From positions 1-64,000 of the forward strand of contig NZ_JAILNU010000088.1 of NCBI RefSeq assembly GCF_024691275.1: a stretch of 64,000 nt of DNA. The letters run 5' to 3'. The DNA comes from Ruminococcus sp. GTDB lineage: Bacteria; Bacillota; Clostridia; Oscillospirales; Ruminococcaceae. The position numbers were made by a program, and so were the translations under genes. Positions 6,309-15,128 of the stretch are shown here, one piece after another (within the stretch, counting starts at the first letter, position 1; the number at the start of each line of letters is the position of its first letter). The notes beneath the pieces are model-generated. The model was given only the letters and a program-made list of their open reading frames with translations. It was not told where the DNA came from and made no database searches.

Positions 6309-8948
6309 TTACGAGAGGTCTTCGAGTATAGCTTTTCTCATGCTTACGACATCGAAGATGTCAAGTTTGCCGTCGACACAGAGGTCGCCGTTTTCCCATT
6401 CCTGGAGAACAGCATTCTTGTCTCCTGATATCCATCTCTGCATAAGTACGAGGTCGGCAACATTGAATTTTCCGTCTGCGTTTACGTCGCCGAGGATACT
6501 TTCCTCAGTTTCGCCCTCGTAGACTGCTTCGATCTGTGCAACTGAATCAAGCTTGATGCTGATAGATGCTGAGTTTACATCGCCGTCTGTTATCTGTGCG
6601 CCTTTTATCTTCCAGTGTGAGAAGGTCTTACCTTCAGCGGGGTGAGCCGAGACAGTGATATCATAGTCGGAGTGGTACTTTCCACTCCATTTGCCGTCAG
6701 TATCGAGGTGGAGGGTATTGAGGTCTATTGTACCGTTGTTTATGCGGTTCACAACGGTAAGGCTGCAAGCCTCTGATGAGAGCTTCAAGGCTGACCTTGT
6801 GGTTCGTTCAGCATATGAGAAGCGGTTTGCATAGAAATTAGAGATCGTTGAGTAGGCGTTCTCAAAAGTTCTTTCGCCGTTTGAGCCTGACATACTTCTT
6901 GACTGGAAACGTGCAAAGGTATCGAGTACCTGCTGTTTGTAGTTCTCTTTATAGCTGTTTATAACGGTCTTTGTCTTTTCGGGTGTGAAGTTGTAGTTTG
7001 CGAGATCCATAAATGTTCTTGCGAAATCAAGACGGAACTCCTGATTTTCGAGAAGCTTGTTGAACATCTTGCTGAAATCGTCATTGCTCTGACTTAAACG
7101 TTGGTAGCAGTCGGCGTTTACGGATTTGTCATTGCTGCCGTAAAGACCTTGTCCTGACTCCGTATCAAAGAGCACAGGTCTCCATTTTCCGTCTGCATAA
7201 GGATTTGTCTCATCTATAGCATCTGAGCGCCACATAATGTAGTTGCGTTTTGGCCAGTCTGCATTAGCCCAGTATATCTGAGCTGCTACATAGTCCATAT
7301 AAGCCTGTATATCGACCTTGCTGCAAAATTCTTCGTATGATAACCTGCCCTCCGAAGATGCTTTTACAAGCTCATTCCAGTCGTTGAGATCCTTGTCAGT
7401 GCCTTCTTCGAGCTCGCCGTTCTTTATCATGGCGATATCGCTTTTCTTAACACCGAAGTGAGAGCTGAGATAGCTTTTATCGGTTTTTTCGAGGACCTGA
7501 TAGATGCCCCAGAATTCGCCGTCGATGAATACGACTGCTGCTGAAGAAGCCTGATAAGCAAATGATCTGTCGGTTATAAGGCTCTGGTTTATGGAGTCTC
7601 TGAAGAATGCGGCTGTGTTGTCATTTCCGCCGTTCCTGAGGACTATGCCCTCGTATTTTTTAATAGCCTTGCCGTTCTTGGCTTTTGTTGCAGTACCTGA
7701 GAAGAAGTCGTATTCAAGCTCAGATTTGCCGTAGTCCTGACGGGCGTATATATTGAAGCTCTTCTGCGGGAGACAGCGTGAATAGTTGCCCTTGATGCGA
7801 ATACCAACGTTCTGCTCAAGCATTTTTTCGCCGTTCTCGAAAAGAGTGAAGCTTGCAGGACGCTCCCATTCTCTGCCCTTCTTTGAGTAGTTTGCGATAA
7901 TATCCCAGACGTTGACCATTCTGATGCTGCCTGCACGAGGATCCTTTCCGCCGCCTGCGGGTTTGTTTTCTTCGTCGTAGGCTTTTCCGAGGCAGTAGAT
8001 ACCTTTATCGTAATCAAAGAGATTATCTGGATCGGTGACAAGTGAGACCACTTTCATATTAGGGTAGTATCCCGAATTGGTCTTGCCGATGAAATATGTG
8101 TTTGTAACGATATCGCTGACGCGCCCCTCTTTATCAACGGATACAGCGCGGATAACAGCGGCCTTATCGACCTTTTTGTTGGGTTCTTCGGCTCTGTTTG
8201 GCGTGATATCCGTTCTTGCACTGAGACGGTTCTCGGTATCGCTCATATCCTTTATATCGATAGGAGCTTCATATTTTTTTGATCCTGTGGTCGGATCGCT
8301 GCAGTCTGTAGTATAGTAAACGGTGCAGCCTTCCTCAGCAGTCAGTGTCAGCTCGAAACTGCTGTCGTAGAAGCCGCTCTCCTTTGAGAATACAGGCTGA
8401 CGAACAGCAGCGCTTCCTTCGGGAGCTGCGTTGGTCTTTTCAGGAGTACAGCTGAGTGTATAGAATTCACCGCTGCCGTCGGGGTACTGTCCGTATGAAG
8501 TATCGGAGGCGAGTGCTCCGAAAGTGATGGTATGAACTGTATTGCCTTTAGCGTCTGTGAGCAGGAGCGTTTCGCCCGATGAAGAAAGACCGAATGGAGC
8601 GATATTGCTGTTGGTCAGGGCAGCGTTGCTGTCGCAGAAGACAATAAGCCTTTCACCTGCGCGGATACGAGTAGCGTCAGGGAATACATAGCGGTATGGT
8701 TCTTCTGACTTGTCCGAGATGCCCCAGCCTGATATGTTGGCATCTTCCTTGCTGCTGTTGAAAAGCTCGATCCAGTCATAGCAGCTGCCGTCAGCTGCCT
8801 GATAAGATGTATTCTTTGAGCAGACCTCGTTGAATGTGACAGCGCTGCCTGTGGTCTCGGCTTTTGCAGGGAAATAAGCAGCTGCCTGCATGATGAGACA
8901 AAGGCAGAGCAGTCCCACAGTGGTTTTTCTCCTGAATTGTTTTTTCAT
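6309..8948 (-). CDS. Secreted CotH-kinase-family protein with lamin-tail and dockerin domains
   Basis: An 879-residue exported protein. In order: signal peptide (about 1-30, ending FPAKAE), a lamin-tail (LTD) beta-sandwich at about 35-150 (FNEVCSKNTSYQ, YDWIELFNSS), and a chitobiase-C-terminal-like segment at about 185-290 (TVYYTTDCSDPTTGSKKYEA). A CotH domain follows at about 295-650 with RIKGNYSRCLPQKSFNIYAR, LRNGGND and AVVFIDGEFWGIYQVLEKTD. The C-terminus is a type I dockerin (818-879) with two calcium repeats (GDVNADGKFNVADLVLMQRW and GDLCVDGKLDIFDVVSMRK). Spore-coat CotH proteins are protein kinases, and LTD-CotH-dockerin proteins are typical of Ruminococcus surface complexes. I infer cellulosome or cell-surface attachment; the substrate is unknown. 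The start follows AGGAGG, and the promoter lies about 260 bases upstream. Confidence 0.9.
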   Translation of the reverse strand: MKKQFRRKTTVGLLCLCLIMQAAAYFPAKAETTGSAVTFNEVCSKNTSYQAADGSCYDWIELFNSSKEDANISGWGISDKSEEPYRYVFPDATRIRAGERLIVFCDSNAALTNSNIAPFGLSSSGETLLLTDAKGNTVHTITFGALASDTSYGQYPDGSGEFYTLSCTPEKTNAAPEGSAAVRQPVFSKESGFYDSSFELTLTAEEGCTVYYTTDCSDPTTGSKKYEAPIDIKDMSDTENRLSARTDITPNRAEEPNKKVDKAAVIRAVSVDKEGRVSDIVTNTYFIGKTNSGYYPNMKVVSLVTDPDNLFDYDKGIYCLGKAYDEENKPAGGGKDPRAGSIRMVNVWDIIANYSKKGREWERPASFTLFENGEKMLEQNVGIRIKGNYSRCLPQKSFNIYARQDYGKSELEYDFFSGTATKAKNGKAIKKYEGIVLRNGGNDNTAAFFRDSINQSLITDRSFAYQASSAAVVFIDGEFWGIYQVLEKTDKSYLSSHFGVKKSDIAMIKNGELEEGTDKDLNDWNELVKASSEGRLSYEEFCSKVDIQAYMDYVAAQIYWANADWPKRNYIMWRSDAIDETNPYADGKWRPVLFDTESGQGLYGSNDKSVNADCYQRLSQSNDDFSKMFNKLLENQEFRLDFARTFMDLANYNFTPEKTKTVINSYKENYKQQVLDTFARFQSRSMSGSNGERTFENAYSTISNFYANRFSYAERTTRSALKLSSEACSLTVVNRINNGTIDLNTLHLDTDGKWSGKYHSDYDITVSAHPAEGKTFSHWKIKGAQITDGDVNSASISIKLDSVAQIEAVYEGETEESILGDVNADGKFNVADLVLMQRWISGDKNAVLQEWENGDLCVDGKLDIFDVVSMRKAILEDLS

Positions 8949-9212
8949 GTTTTCCTCCTATTTTTTATTTAAGCTTTTCGCCGGTGCTTTGGCGTTAAGA
9001 TACTGATCCGCTTTTCTTTTTTTCTTTAAGCGTTGTTCCGTATGAAAAAATAGGAATACAGAAAGGGCTTAAAATTGCATAGCCTTGTCAGCAATTTCAA
9101 AGTTAGTAGTTAGTTTGAAAAGTTGTTCGGTTAGAGCGTTGCAGCTGATAACTTATTTCTGTTCACTATTTACTAATTGCTCATATCAACGAGCAGCCCA
9201 GTGTTTTTTTAT
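8949..9212 (-). other. Long 5' leader of the CotH-dockerin gene
   Basis: About 260 bases lie between the probable start of transcription near 9205 and the ATG at 8948. A small CGCTT/AAGCG stem and an AACGCCAAAGC word are present, but no complete known riboswitch could be built. No reading frame with a ribosome site is seen. Confidence 0.4.
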
Positions 9213-9241
9213 ATTATACCACATATTAAATCAAATTTCAA
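9213..9241 (-). promoter_or_regulatory. Promoter of the CotH-dockerin gene
   Basis: On the minus strand TTGAAA (9241-9236), a 17-base spacer and consensus TATAAT (9218-9213). Confidence 0.7.
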
Positions 9242-9322
9242 TATGAGAGTCACTTATTTTAATTTAATAACAGATAATTAAAAAGATATTAAGATACAAA
9301 TAAAATGTTTTCGCGGTGTCTG

Positions 9323-9445
9323 TTGCTATTTTTGCGATAATGTGTTATAAGCGCGGAGTCCGCGCAGCTATGTTCGCGGCAGAGAAATGAAAAGCGGAAG
9401 TTTGTTCCCGCGAGTGTTGCTATTTTTGCGATTATGTGTTATAAT
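9323..9445 (+). promoter_or_regulatory. Tandem duplicated promoters before the dCMP deaminase gene
   Basis: A near-identical 29-base unit occurs twice: TTGCTA (9323-9328), 17 bases, TATAAG (9346-9351), and TTGCTA (9417-9422), 17 bases, TATAAT (9440-9445). The spacer words TTTTTGCGATNATGTG are the same in both copies. The downstream copy has the better -10 box. A related TTGCTA-TTTTTT promoter precedes the ECF sigma gene at 47675. Confidence 0.65.
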
Positions 9446-9534
9446 TTATATAAATAAAAGCAGTTATCATTTATGTATACAGAATTCACTTATATAGTAT
9501 ACGCAGGACTTTTTCTGAAATCGGGGTGATCTAT

Positions 9535-10017
9535 CTGAAAAGACAAGATTATATTAGCTGGGACGAATATTTTATGGGCATTGCTATGCTGTCTGCCCAG
9601 CGAAGCAAGGATAATTCCACACAGGTCGGTGCCTGTATCGTCAATGACAAGCACAAGATAGTTTCTGTCGGATATAATGGTATGCCAACCGGCTGCGACG
9701 ACGATGATATGCCGTGGGAGCGTGATGGGGACAACACACTCGACACAAAGTATCCCTTTGTTTGTCACGCTGAGCTGAATGCTATACTCAACAGCAGCTT
9801 TGGCAGCCTCAGCGGCTGTACTCTGTACGTGACGCTTTTTCCGTGCAACGAGTGCGCAAAGGCAATAATACAGTCGGGGATAAAACGAGTGGTGTACTTC
9901 CAGAATAAATATGCCGAGACTGACAGCGTAAAGGCTTCGTGTATCCTTTTCAGCAAGTGCGGTGTCGAGGTGGAGGAGTACTCCGCAAGCGGCAAGGACA
10001 TAGTTTTATCTGTCTAA
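9535..10017 (+). CDS. Deoxycytidylate (dCMP) deaminase, ComE/YfhC-like cytidine deaminase fold
   Basis: A zinc-dependent deaminase of about 160 residues that should convert dCMP to dUMP for thymidylate synthesis. The zinc ligands are visible as CHAELNAIL (His plus catalytic Glu) and PCNECAKAI (two Cys), and the family N-terminus is KRQDYISWDEYFMGIAML. The start is uncertain: GTG 9526 is in frame, but GGGGTGATC at 9523-9531 looks like the ribosome site itself. I therefore prefer CTG 9535, which gives an N-terminus typical of the family. The gene lies behind duplicated promoters and upstream of a radical SAM gene, with a structured gap between them. Confidence 0.88.
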   Translation: MKRQDYISWDEYFMGIAMLSAQRSKDNSTQVGACIVNDKHKIVSVGYNGMPTGCDDDDMPWERDGDNTLDTKYPFVCHAELNAILNSSFGSLSGCTLYVTLFPCNECAKAIIQSGIKRVVYFQNKYAETDSVKASCILFSKCGVEVEEYSASGKDIVLSV

Positions 10018-10027
10018 GGAGGCAAAG

Positions 10028-10060
10028 GTGAGAAAACGAATTAACTGCTCGGTGCAGTAA
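10028..10060 (+). CDS. Possible 10-residue leader peptide
   Basis: GTG 10028 lies five bases behind AAGGAGG (10016-10022) and opens an 11-codon frame, MRKRINCSVQ then TAA. Its last codons fall inside the 5' arm of the hairpin at 10051-10104, the layout of a translated leader peptide. This is suggestive only; no product is proven. Confidence 0.35.
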   Translation: MRKRINCSVQ

Positions 10061-10104
10061 GAAGGGAACGGCGCATCGGGTAAGAAATGTTCCCATACTG
10101 CACC
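10051..10104 (+). promoter_or_regulatory. Structured RNA between the dCMP deaminase and radical SAM genes
   Basis: GGTGCAGTA (10051-10059) pairs perfectly with TACTGCACC (10096-10104), and inside it GGGAAC (10064-10069) pairs with GTTCCC (10089-10094). The apical loop is 19 bases. There is no T-run, so it is not a simple terminator. It matches no riboswitch class I know. Confidence 0.5.
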
Positions 10105-10139
10105 TGTAATGATATTATTCTTATAAAGGAGCAGTTGAT

Positions 10140-10892
10140 ATGAACGAATATACAAGAAATATTGAACGCATAGAGTTCGTTGTAACAATGGGCTGTACGG
10201 GAAAGTGCAGGCATTGCAGCGAGGGAGACCACAAATTCAGCGGTGAGCACATTGACGGCGCTATCGCTGCCGGAGCTGTTGAAGATGTTTGCAGGCATTA
10301 CCGCATTAAGTCGCTGATGACATTCGGAGGAGAACCGCTTTTGTATCCCGAGGACGTATGCAAGATACATGAAGCGGCAAAAAGAGCCGGCATACCGAAG
10401 CGCGAGGTCATTACGAATGGATTTTTCAGCAGGGATAAACGGCGGATAGAAGAAACTGCGGAAATGCTGGCGGCAAGCGGCGTGAACCGCATCATGCTGT
10501 CGGTCGATGCTTTCCATCAGGAGACGATACCGATAGAGTATGTTGAGGCTTTTGCCGAAAGCGTTAAAAAAACGGGAGTTCTTCTCGAACTTCACCCTGC
10601 ATGGCTCGTCAGAAGGGAAGCGGACAATCCTTATAATGCGGCGACGCGGACGATTCTGGAACACTTTTCTGCAAAAGAGTATGAAGTTTCGGAGGGGAAT
10701 ATTATCTTTCCAAAAGGAAATGCACTGAAATTTCTCGGAGAATATTTTGATGGTGCGCAGGCAGTGTCTGATCCATATGAGGACGATCCGAGAGATATAC
10801 GTGCACTGTGTTTTGATCATGACGGCAGCGTTCTGGACGGAAATATCTATAATACGTCTGCTGTTGATATTATAAACTCATACATACCATAA
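10140..10892 (+). CDS. Radical SAM protein of unknown substrate
   Basis: A 250-residue protein whose CTGKCRHC near residue 18 is the radical SAM CxxxCxxC iron-sulfur motif. It is followed by TFGGEPLLYPEDV (SAM-binding GGEP motif) and MLSVDAFHQ. It has one compact radical SAM barrel, and the C-terminus lacks the cysteine cluster of SPASM maturases; only one late Cys (ALCFDHDG) is present. AAAGGAG precedes the ATG. It probably shares an operon with the dCMP deaminase gene through a structured spacer. The chemistry cannot be read from the sequence; no precursor-peptide gene of usual size is adjacent. Confidence 0.85.
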   Translation: MNEYTRNIERIEFVVTMGCTGKCRHCSEGDHKFSGEHIDGAIAAGAVEDVCRHYRIKSLMTFGGEPLLYPEDVCKIHEAAKRAGIPKREVITNGFFSRDKRRIEETAEMLAASGVNRIMLSVDAFHQETIPIEYVEAFAESVKKTGVLLELHPAWLVRREADNPYNAATRTILEHFSAKEYEVSEGNIIFPKGNALKFLGEYFDGAQAVSDPYEDDPRDIRALCFDHDGSVLDGNIYNTSAVDIINSYIP

Positions 10893-10975
10893 AAAAACAA
10901 GCCCGAAATTAAAGTCGGTACTTATACAGAAGATTTTACGTGAGATATTGAGAAAAAACCTTTTGAAAAAGGGAA

Positions 10976-11009
10976 CGGGGGAAACCTTTCTTCAGAAAGG
11001 TTTCCCCCG
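10976..11009. terminator. Strong hairpin terminator between convergent genes
   Basis: CGGGGGAAACCTTTC (10976-10990) and its exact reverse complement (10995-11009) form a 15-bp stem with a four-base loop. It lies between the radical SAM gene (+) and the GGDEF gene (-), whose 3' ends face each other. Long U-runs are absent, so it may act as an mRNA 3'-end stabiliser as well. Confidence 0.65.
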
Positions 11010-11062
11010 ATTATTTCGTGTAAAGTTTCTATATGAGTATCTTGCTTATTTCGGACTTGTTT

Positions 11063-12994
11063 TTATAAATTTTCCGGGTAATGGGACTTTTTCCTGCGTT
11101 TTTCGCTGTACATTTTTTTATCGGCTTCCGTGACAAAATAGAAAATATCCGTTCCTGGTTTTGGAGTTGCGATGACAAATCCGGTGCTTGCAGCAAGAGA
11201 GAAAGGCTCGGTGTGACTATTATTTCGCGTAACGATGTTACGGTTGATGCGTTTTGTCAGTTCATGAGCGTCCTTCTCGGTATAATCCGCCGCAAAAACG
11301 ATGAACTCGTCGCCGCCGAAACGGCAGAATACTTCGCCGTTTGTACAGGAATCGCGCAGTACATGAGCAATTGACCATATAGCCCTATCGCCCATACTGT
11401 GTCCGTAGGTGTCATTGATGCCCTTGAGACCGTCCAGATCTATGAACATAAGCATTATGCTTCGCTGCTGTTCGGTACACTGGTGGTACAGCTCGCGGGT
11501 GGCATTGACAAATCCGTTCCTGTTGTAAATACCTGAGAAAGTATCTTTTGCGTACAGCTTTCCGAGGCGCACAAGTGCGTATTCCAAGCACATGAGCTTT
11601 CTTATATTTTCGAGAGAGTTGCAGATGTTTATGCAGAATGTCTCGAACATTATGTTCTGAAATGTCAGACGTTTGCTGCGTATGACCATATAACCGAGAC
11701 ATCGTTCGCCAAAGTGCAGAGGAGTGATATAGTACAGCTTTCCTTCTTTCTTCTCGTGAGCAACTGGCGGGAAGATATCGCTCGATTTAATTTTGCCGCA
11801 TTCTATGAATTTTCCGTCGACATAAGCTATCTCAACATTCACATAGTCCGTATACGCCATTGGCACAGGCGGTTCAGCGCCCTCCATGACAGTTGACCTG
11901 TCGATAGCCGATTCAGAGTCCCAATTGTCACAGAGACAGAAGTAAAATTCATCGGGGCGTATCTCTACAGCAGCCTGCTTGAGAGCTGCGATGTACTCTC
12001 TGAAGTTGTTGCAGGCGAGGAGCTGAGTGGACATTCTGTTAAGAACAGCCATATAGTTCTGGATATTTTCAAAGTTGGAGTAATTTCTGTAATTGAGCTC
12101 CTTTATTTCGGAAAGATTGGTCACAGCGTTATGACCGCAGCCGCAGCTCTCTGTGAAACGAGCTGACATATTCAGAATGATGTTTCTTTCCTGAGGCATA
12201 TTCCTGAAATGGTTGTAGAGCATTTTGCAGGCGAGCCTGCCTGACAGTCTGAGGGGACGGTCGACAGATGTGAGCTCTACGCGGTAATTATGAGTACTGT
12301 AGGTGTTGTCGAAGCCTGTTACGGCAACGTCCTCGGGGACACTGAAGCCCTCTGAGACCAGCTTGGTAATAGCTGACGAAGCCATGACATCATTTGCGCA
12401 GATTACAGCCTGAGGCATTTCGGAAAAATGCCTCATGAAATGCTCTACAGCAGCTTTTGCCGACGGAGCACGGAAGTCACCGTAATATATGGCTTCATCG
12501 TTGATCTTTATACCGTGTTCATGCAGTACCGTGCAGAAGGCCGCAAGTCGGTCAGCGCTTTCGGGGTTGTCGTCGGGACCCGATATATATGCGAATCTTG
12601 TGAAGCCGTGAACATTGATCAAATGTTCGGTTATATCGCGCATAGCAGTCCTGTTGTCTATGCCGATATGGTAGAAAAACGGCAGATCATTGTCTATACT
12701 GACAGCAGGAATACCTGCGATTCTGATTCTTGTTATTATGTCATTGACTACAGGCTGATGCGAAAGGGTATTTGTGAGAAGAATAGCACCGTCAAAGTCG
12801 CCGAAATCAGGTAAATTAAAGATATTGAACTCACCCATGTCGTGGCGCGGGTTGTTCATATCTCCGCTGAATGAGGTGAAGGCACATATATTGAGTCCGA
12901 ATTCGATTGCTGCTGCTGATATTCCATTCAGTATAGAGCTCTGGTAGCTCTGACCGATCTCTTCAACGATAAGAGCGATCCTGTATTCACGCAT
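11063..12994 (-). CDS. Diguanylate cyclase with LacI-type sugar-binding sensor domain
   Basis: A protein of about 643 residues, starting at ATG 12994 behind AAAGGGAGGG. Residues about 1-265 match the periplasmic-binding-protein-like sensor of LacI/PurR regulators (IALIVEEIGQSYQSSILNGI, AVICANDVMASSAI, VAVTGFDNTYSTHNY), but no helix-turn-helix and no signal peptide precede it. A middle region (about 300-470) is followed by a GGDEF domain with FIDLDGLKGINDTYGHSMGD and an intact RFGGDEF active site. The product should be cyclic di-GMP. I infer a cytoplasmic enzyme that couples a small ligand, perhaps a sugar, to cyclic di-GMP synthesis. No RxxD inhibitory site was identified with certainty. Confidence 0.88.
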   Translation of the reverse strand: MREYRIALIVEEIGQSYQSSILNGISAAAIEFGLNICAFTSFSGDMNNPRHDMGEFNIFNLPDFGDFDGAILLTNTLSHQPVVNDIITRIRIAGIPAVSIDNDLPFFYHIGIDNRTAMRDITEHLINVHGFTRFAYISGPDDNPESADRLAAFCTVLHEHGIKINDEAIYYGDFRAPSAKAAVEHFMRHFSEMPQAVICANDVMASSAITKLVSEGFSVPEDVAVTGFDNTYSTHNYRVELTSVDRPLRLSGRLACKMLYNHFRNMPQERNIILNMSARFTESCGCGHNAVTNLSEIKELNYRNYSNFENIQNYMAVLNRMSTQLLACNNFREYIAALKQAAVEIRPDEFYFCLCDNWDSESAIDRSTVMEGAEPPVPMAYTDYVNVEIAYVDGKFIECGKIKSSDIFPPVAHEKKEGKLYYITPLHFGERCLGYMVIRSKRLTFQNIMFETFCINICNSLENIRKLMCLEYALVRLGKLYAKDTFSGIYNRNGFVNATRELYHQCTEQQRSIMLMFIDLDGLKGINDTYGHSMGDRAIWSIAHVLRDSCTNGEVFCRFGGDEFIVFAADYTEKDAHELTKRINRNIVTRNNSHTEPFSLAASTGFVIATPKPGTDIFYFVTEADKKMYSEKRRKKSHYPENL

Positions 12995-13245
12995 AAAATC
13001 CCTCCCTTTGTCCATAAATCTCATCTCTAAAAACAAACTTTATATATATATTACTATATTCTTTTGAAAAAATCAATAGATTTTTATTATTATTTTCATT
13101 AGCAATATTCATTTTTTATTAACAGTACTATACAAATAGTTATTGTTGGGATATAAATTACAAGCATTTAATTATTTTGGAAAAGTCGAAAAAAGTCTCC
13201 GATTTTGGGATAATTTATAATAAATGCCGAAAATCAAGGCGTATA
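12995..13245. other. Divergent intergenic region
   Basis: AT-rich DNA between the divergently transcribed diguanylate cyclase and pyrophosphatase genes. A weak minus-strand promoter (TTGATT, 17 bases, TAATAT) lies near 13045-13080 for the cyclase. Nothing else is recognisable. Confidence 0.4.
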
Positions 13246-13273
13246 TTGACAAATCACAAAAAAATGGTATACT
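13246..13273 (+). promoter_or_regulatory. Promoter of the pyrophosphatase gene
   Basis: Consensus TTGACA (13246-13251), a 16-base spacer and TATACT (13268-13273). Confidence 0.75.
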
Positions 13274-13365
13274 AATTTGTAGGGGATAACGTCATTATTA
13301 ATGGCTTATCAAATATTTCCGTTGCTGTGTGTGGTACACGGACGGATACGCTTCGGAGGGAATTT

Positions 13366-13896
13366 ATGAATATCTGGCACAAGATCAGTCCAAAAAGAAT
13401 AAATCCCGATGATTTCATTGCGGTGATCGAGATAGGAAAGGGAAGCAAGATCAAGTATGAGCTTGACAAGGAGACAGGTCTTATTAAAATGGACCGTATC
13501 CTCTATACTTCCACTCATTACCCTGCGAATTACGGATTTATCCCGAGGACTTATTCAGACGATAACGACCCCCTTGATGTTCTGGTGCTCTGTTCTGAAC
13601 AGCTCATGCCGCTGACATTGGTAAGATGCTATCCTATAGGAGTTATCAGAATGCTTGATAACGGTCACCGTGATGATAAGATCATTGCGATACCTTTTGA
13701 AGATCCTAACTATAATATGTATAAGGATATCGAGGAACTTCCAAAGCACATTTTTGACGAAATGACACATTTCTTCACTGTTTACAAGGAACTTGAAAAC
13801 AAAACAACAGCCGTTAACGAGGTCGATCATGCCGACGTTGCGAAAACTATCATAAGCGGAGATATTGAGCGCTATATTGATAACTTCTGCAAGTGA
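13366..13896 (+). CDS. ppa: Family I inorganic pyrophosphatase
   Basis: A 176-residue soluble enzyme hydrolysing pyrophosphate to phosphate, which pulls biosynthetic reactions forward. The family I signature [11 protein letters not shown] (metal-binding aspartates) is intact, with [15 protein letters not shown] just before it. I choose ATG 13366 behind GGAGGG, rather than the upstream in-frame start at 13327. It is followed 75 bases later by the PRPP synthetase gene, whose pathway releases pyrophosphate downstream; the two are probably co-transcribed. Confidence 0.93.
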   Translation: MNIWHKISPKRINPDDFIAVIEIGKGSKIKYELDKETGLIKMDRILYTSTHYPANYGFIPRTYSDDNDPLDVLVLCSEQLMPLTLVRCYPIGVIRMLDNGHRDDKIIAIPFEDPNYNMYKDIEELPKHIFDEMTHFFTVYKELENKTTAVNEVDHADVAKTIISGDIERYIDNFCK

Positions 13897-13938
13897 GCAC
13901 GGCTTTGACCGAAAAATGACTAAAAAGCGAAAGGAGTA

Positions 13939-13961
13939 TCGCACGGTATAACTTCGTGCGA
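13939..13961 (+). promoter_or_regulatory. Hairpin between ribosome site and start codon of the PRPP synthetase gene
   Basis: TCGCACG (13939-13945) pairs with CGTGCGA (13955-13961). The good AAAGGAG at 13930-13936 would be 35 bases from ATG 13972 unless this hairpin brings them together; nearer the ATG only AAAAAAGGG is available. The stem may set the translation level. Confidence 0.45.
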
Positions 13962-13971
13962 AAAAAGGGTT

Positions 13972-15117
13972 ATGACAGCTTCAAGTGAAATTTTATTCGG
14001 CAGCGATTCAAATGTCGCACCAATCGGTATCATTGCAATGAACAGCGTTACAGAGCTGGGCAAGAAGATCGACGATTATCTCGTTGACTGGGCAGGAAAG
14101 GGCGGCATCAATGTTGATTCCTTCCTCGTAGAGAGCGAATGCCCTCGTTTTTCATCAGGCGACGGTAAGGGTCTTATCAAGTCCACTATTCGCGGAAAGG
14201 ATCTCTTTATCATCATTGATGTAGGCAATTACAGCATAAAGTATGATTATTTCGGAATGCAGAATGCCATGTCTCCTGACGACCACTTTCAGGATCTTAA
14301 GAGAATAATCCAGGCTGCAAGCGGTAAGGCTCACCGTATCACTGTTATTATGCCGACCTTATACGGCGGCCGTCAGCACAGAAGAAGCTACCGCGAGTCT
14401 CTTGACTGTGCCTGCGCACTTCAGGAGCTGGAGGCAATGGGAGTATCAAATATCGTAACTTTTGATGCTCATGACCCAAGAGTACAGAACGCTATCCCGC
14501 TTATGGGCTTTGATAATGTTATGCCGACATATCAGGTGCTCAAGGCAATGCTCAAGGATATCAAGGATATCAACTTCAATAAGGACAATTTCATGGTAGT
14601 CAGCCCTGACGAAGGTGCTCTTAACCGTAATATGTACTACGCTTCAGTTCTTGGCGTAGAGATGGGTATGTTCTACAAGAGAAGAGACTATTCAACTATA
14701 GTTAACGGAAGAAATCCTATCGTTGCTCACGAATATCTCGGCAATCCTGTTGAAGGCAAGGACATATTTGTTTCTGATGATATCATCTCATCAGGCGAAT
14801 CCATGCTTGATCTGGCTTATGCTCTTAAAGAAAAGAAGGCAGGCAGGATCTTCACTTATGCTACTTATACTATCTTCACAAACGGTCTTGACAAGTTTGA
14901 CAAGGCTTACGAAGAGGGTGTTATTGACGGTGTATTCGGTACAAACCTCACATACAGAACACCTGAGCTCCTCAGCAGACCTTGGTTCCATGAGGTAGAT
15001 GTTTCAAAGTATATAGCATATTTCATTGAAGCTATAAATCATGATGTTTCGATCAGCAAGATCATTGATCCTCATACAAAGATCGAGACACTTCTCAAGA
15101 AGTACGGCATGAAGTAA
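13972..15117 (+). CDS. prs: Ribose-phosphate pyrophosphokinase (PRPP synthetase)
   Basis: A 381-residue enzyme making PRPP from ribose 5-phosphate and ATP for purine, pyrimidine, NAD, His and Trp synthesis. Seen: the phosphoribosyltransferase-fold motifs MPTLYGGRQHRR (usual MPYYxxxRQDR region), FDAHDPRVQ, VVSPDEGALNR and a PRPP-binding loop VSDDIISSGESM. It is longer than the classic 310-320-residue enzyme and diverged in most motifs, like the variant form found in many clostridia. It follows the pyrophosphatase gene and ends at a strong terminator. Confidence 0.9.
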   Translation: MTASSEILFGSDSNVAPIGIIAMNSVTELGKKIDDYLVDWAGKGGINVDSFLVESECPRFSSGDGKGLIKSTIRGKDLFIIIDVGNYSIKYDYFGMQNAMSPDDHFQDLKRIIQAASGKAHRITVIMPTLYGGRQHRRSYRESLDCACALQELEAMGVSNIVTFDAHDPRVQNAIPLMGFDNVMPTYQVLKAMLKDIKDINFNKDNFMVVSPDEGALNRNMYYASVLGVEMGMFYKRRDYSTIVNGRNPIVAHEYLGNPVEGKDIFVSDDIISSGESMLDLAYALKEKKAGRIFTYATYTIFTNGLDKFDKAYEEGVIDGVFGTNLTYRTPELLSRPWFHEVDVSKYIAYFIEAINHDVSISKIIDPHTKIETLLKKYGMK

Positions 15118-15128
15118 TTGATATAAAT

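Noticed and set aside
8949..9206. Possible cyclic di-GMP (GEMM) riboswitch in the CotH leader, suggested by AACGCCAAAGC and a CGCTT/AAGCG stem
   Set aside because: The CAAACC strand and the whole second stem with its tetraloop receptor are missing; only isolated words match. An Rfam GEMM search would settle it.
10140..10892. Radical SAM gene as part of a RiPP cluster
   Set aside because: No SPASM cysteines, no precursor gene of usual size, no peptidase or exporter beside it; the ten-residue upstream frame is better explained as a leader.
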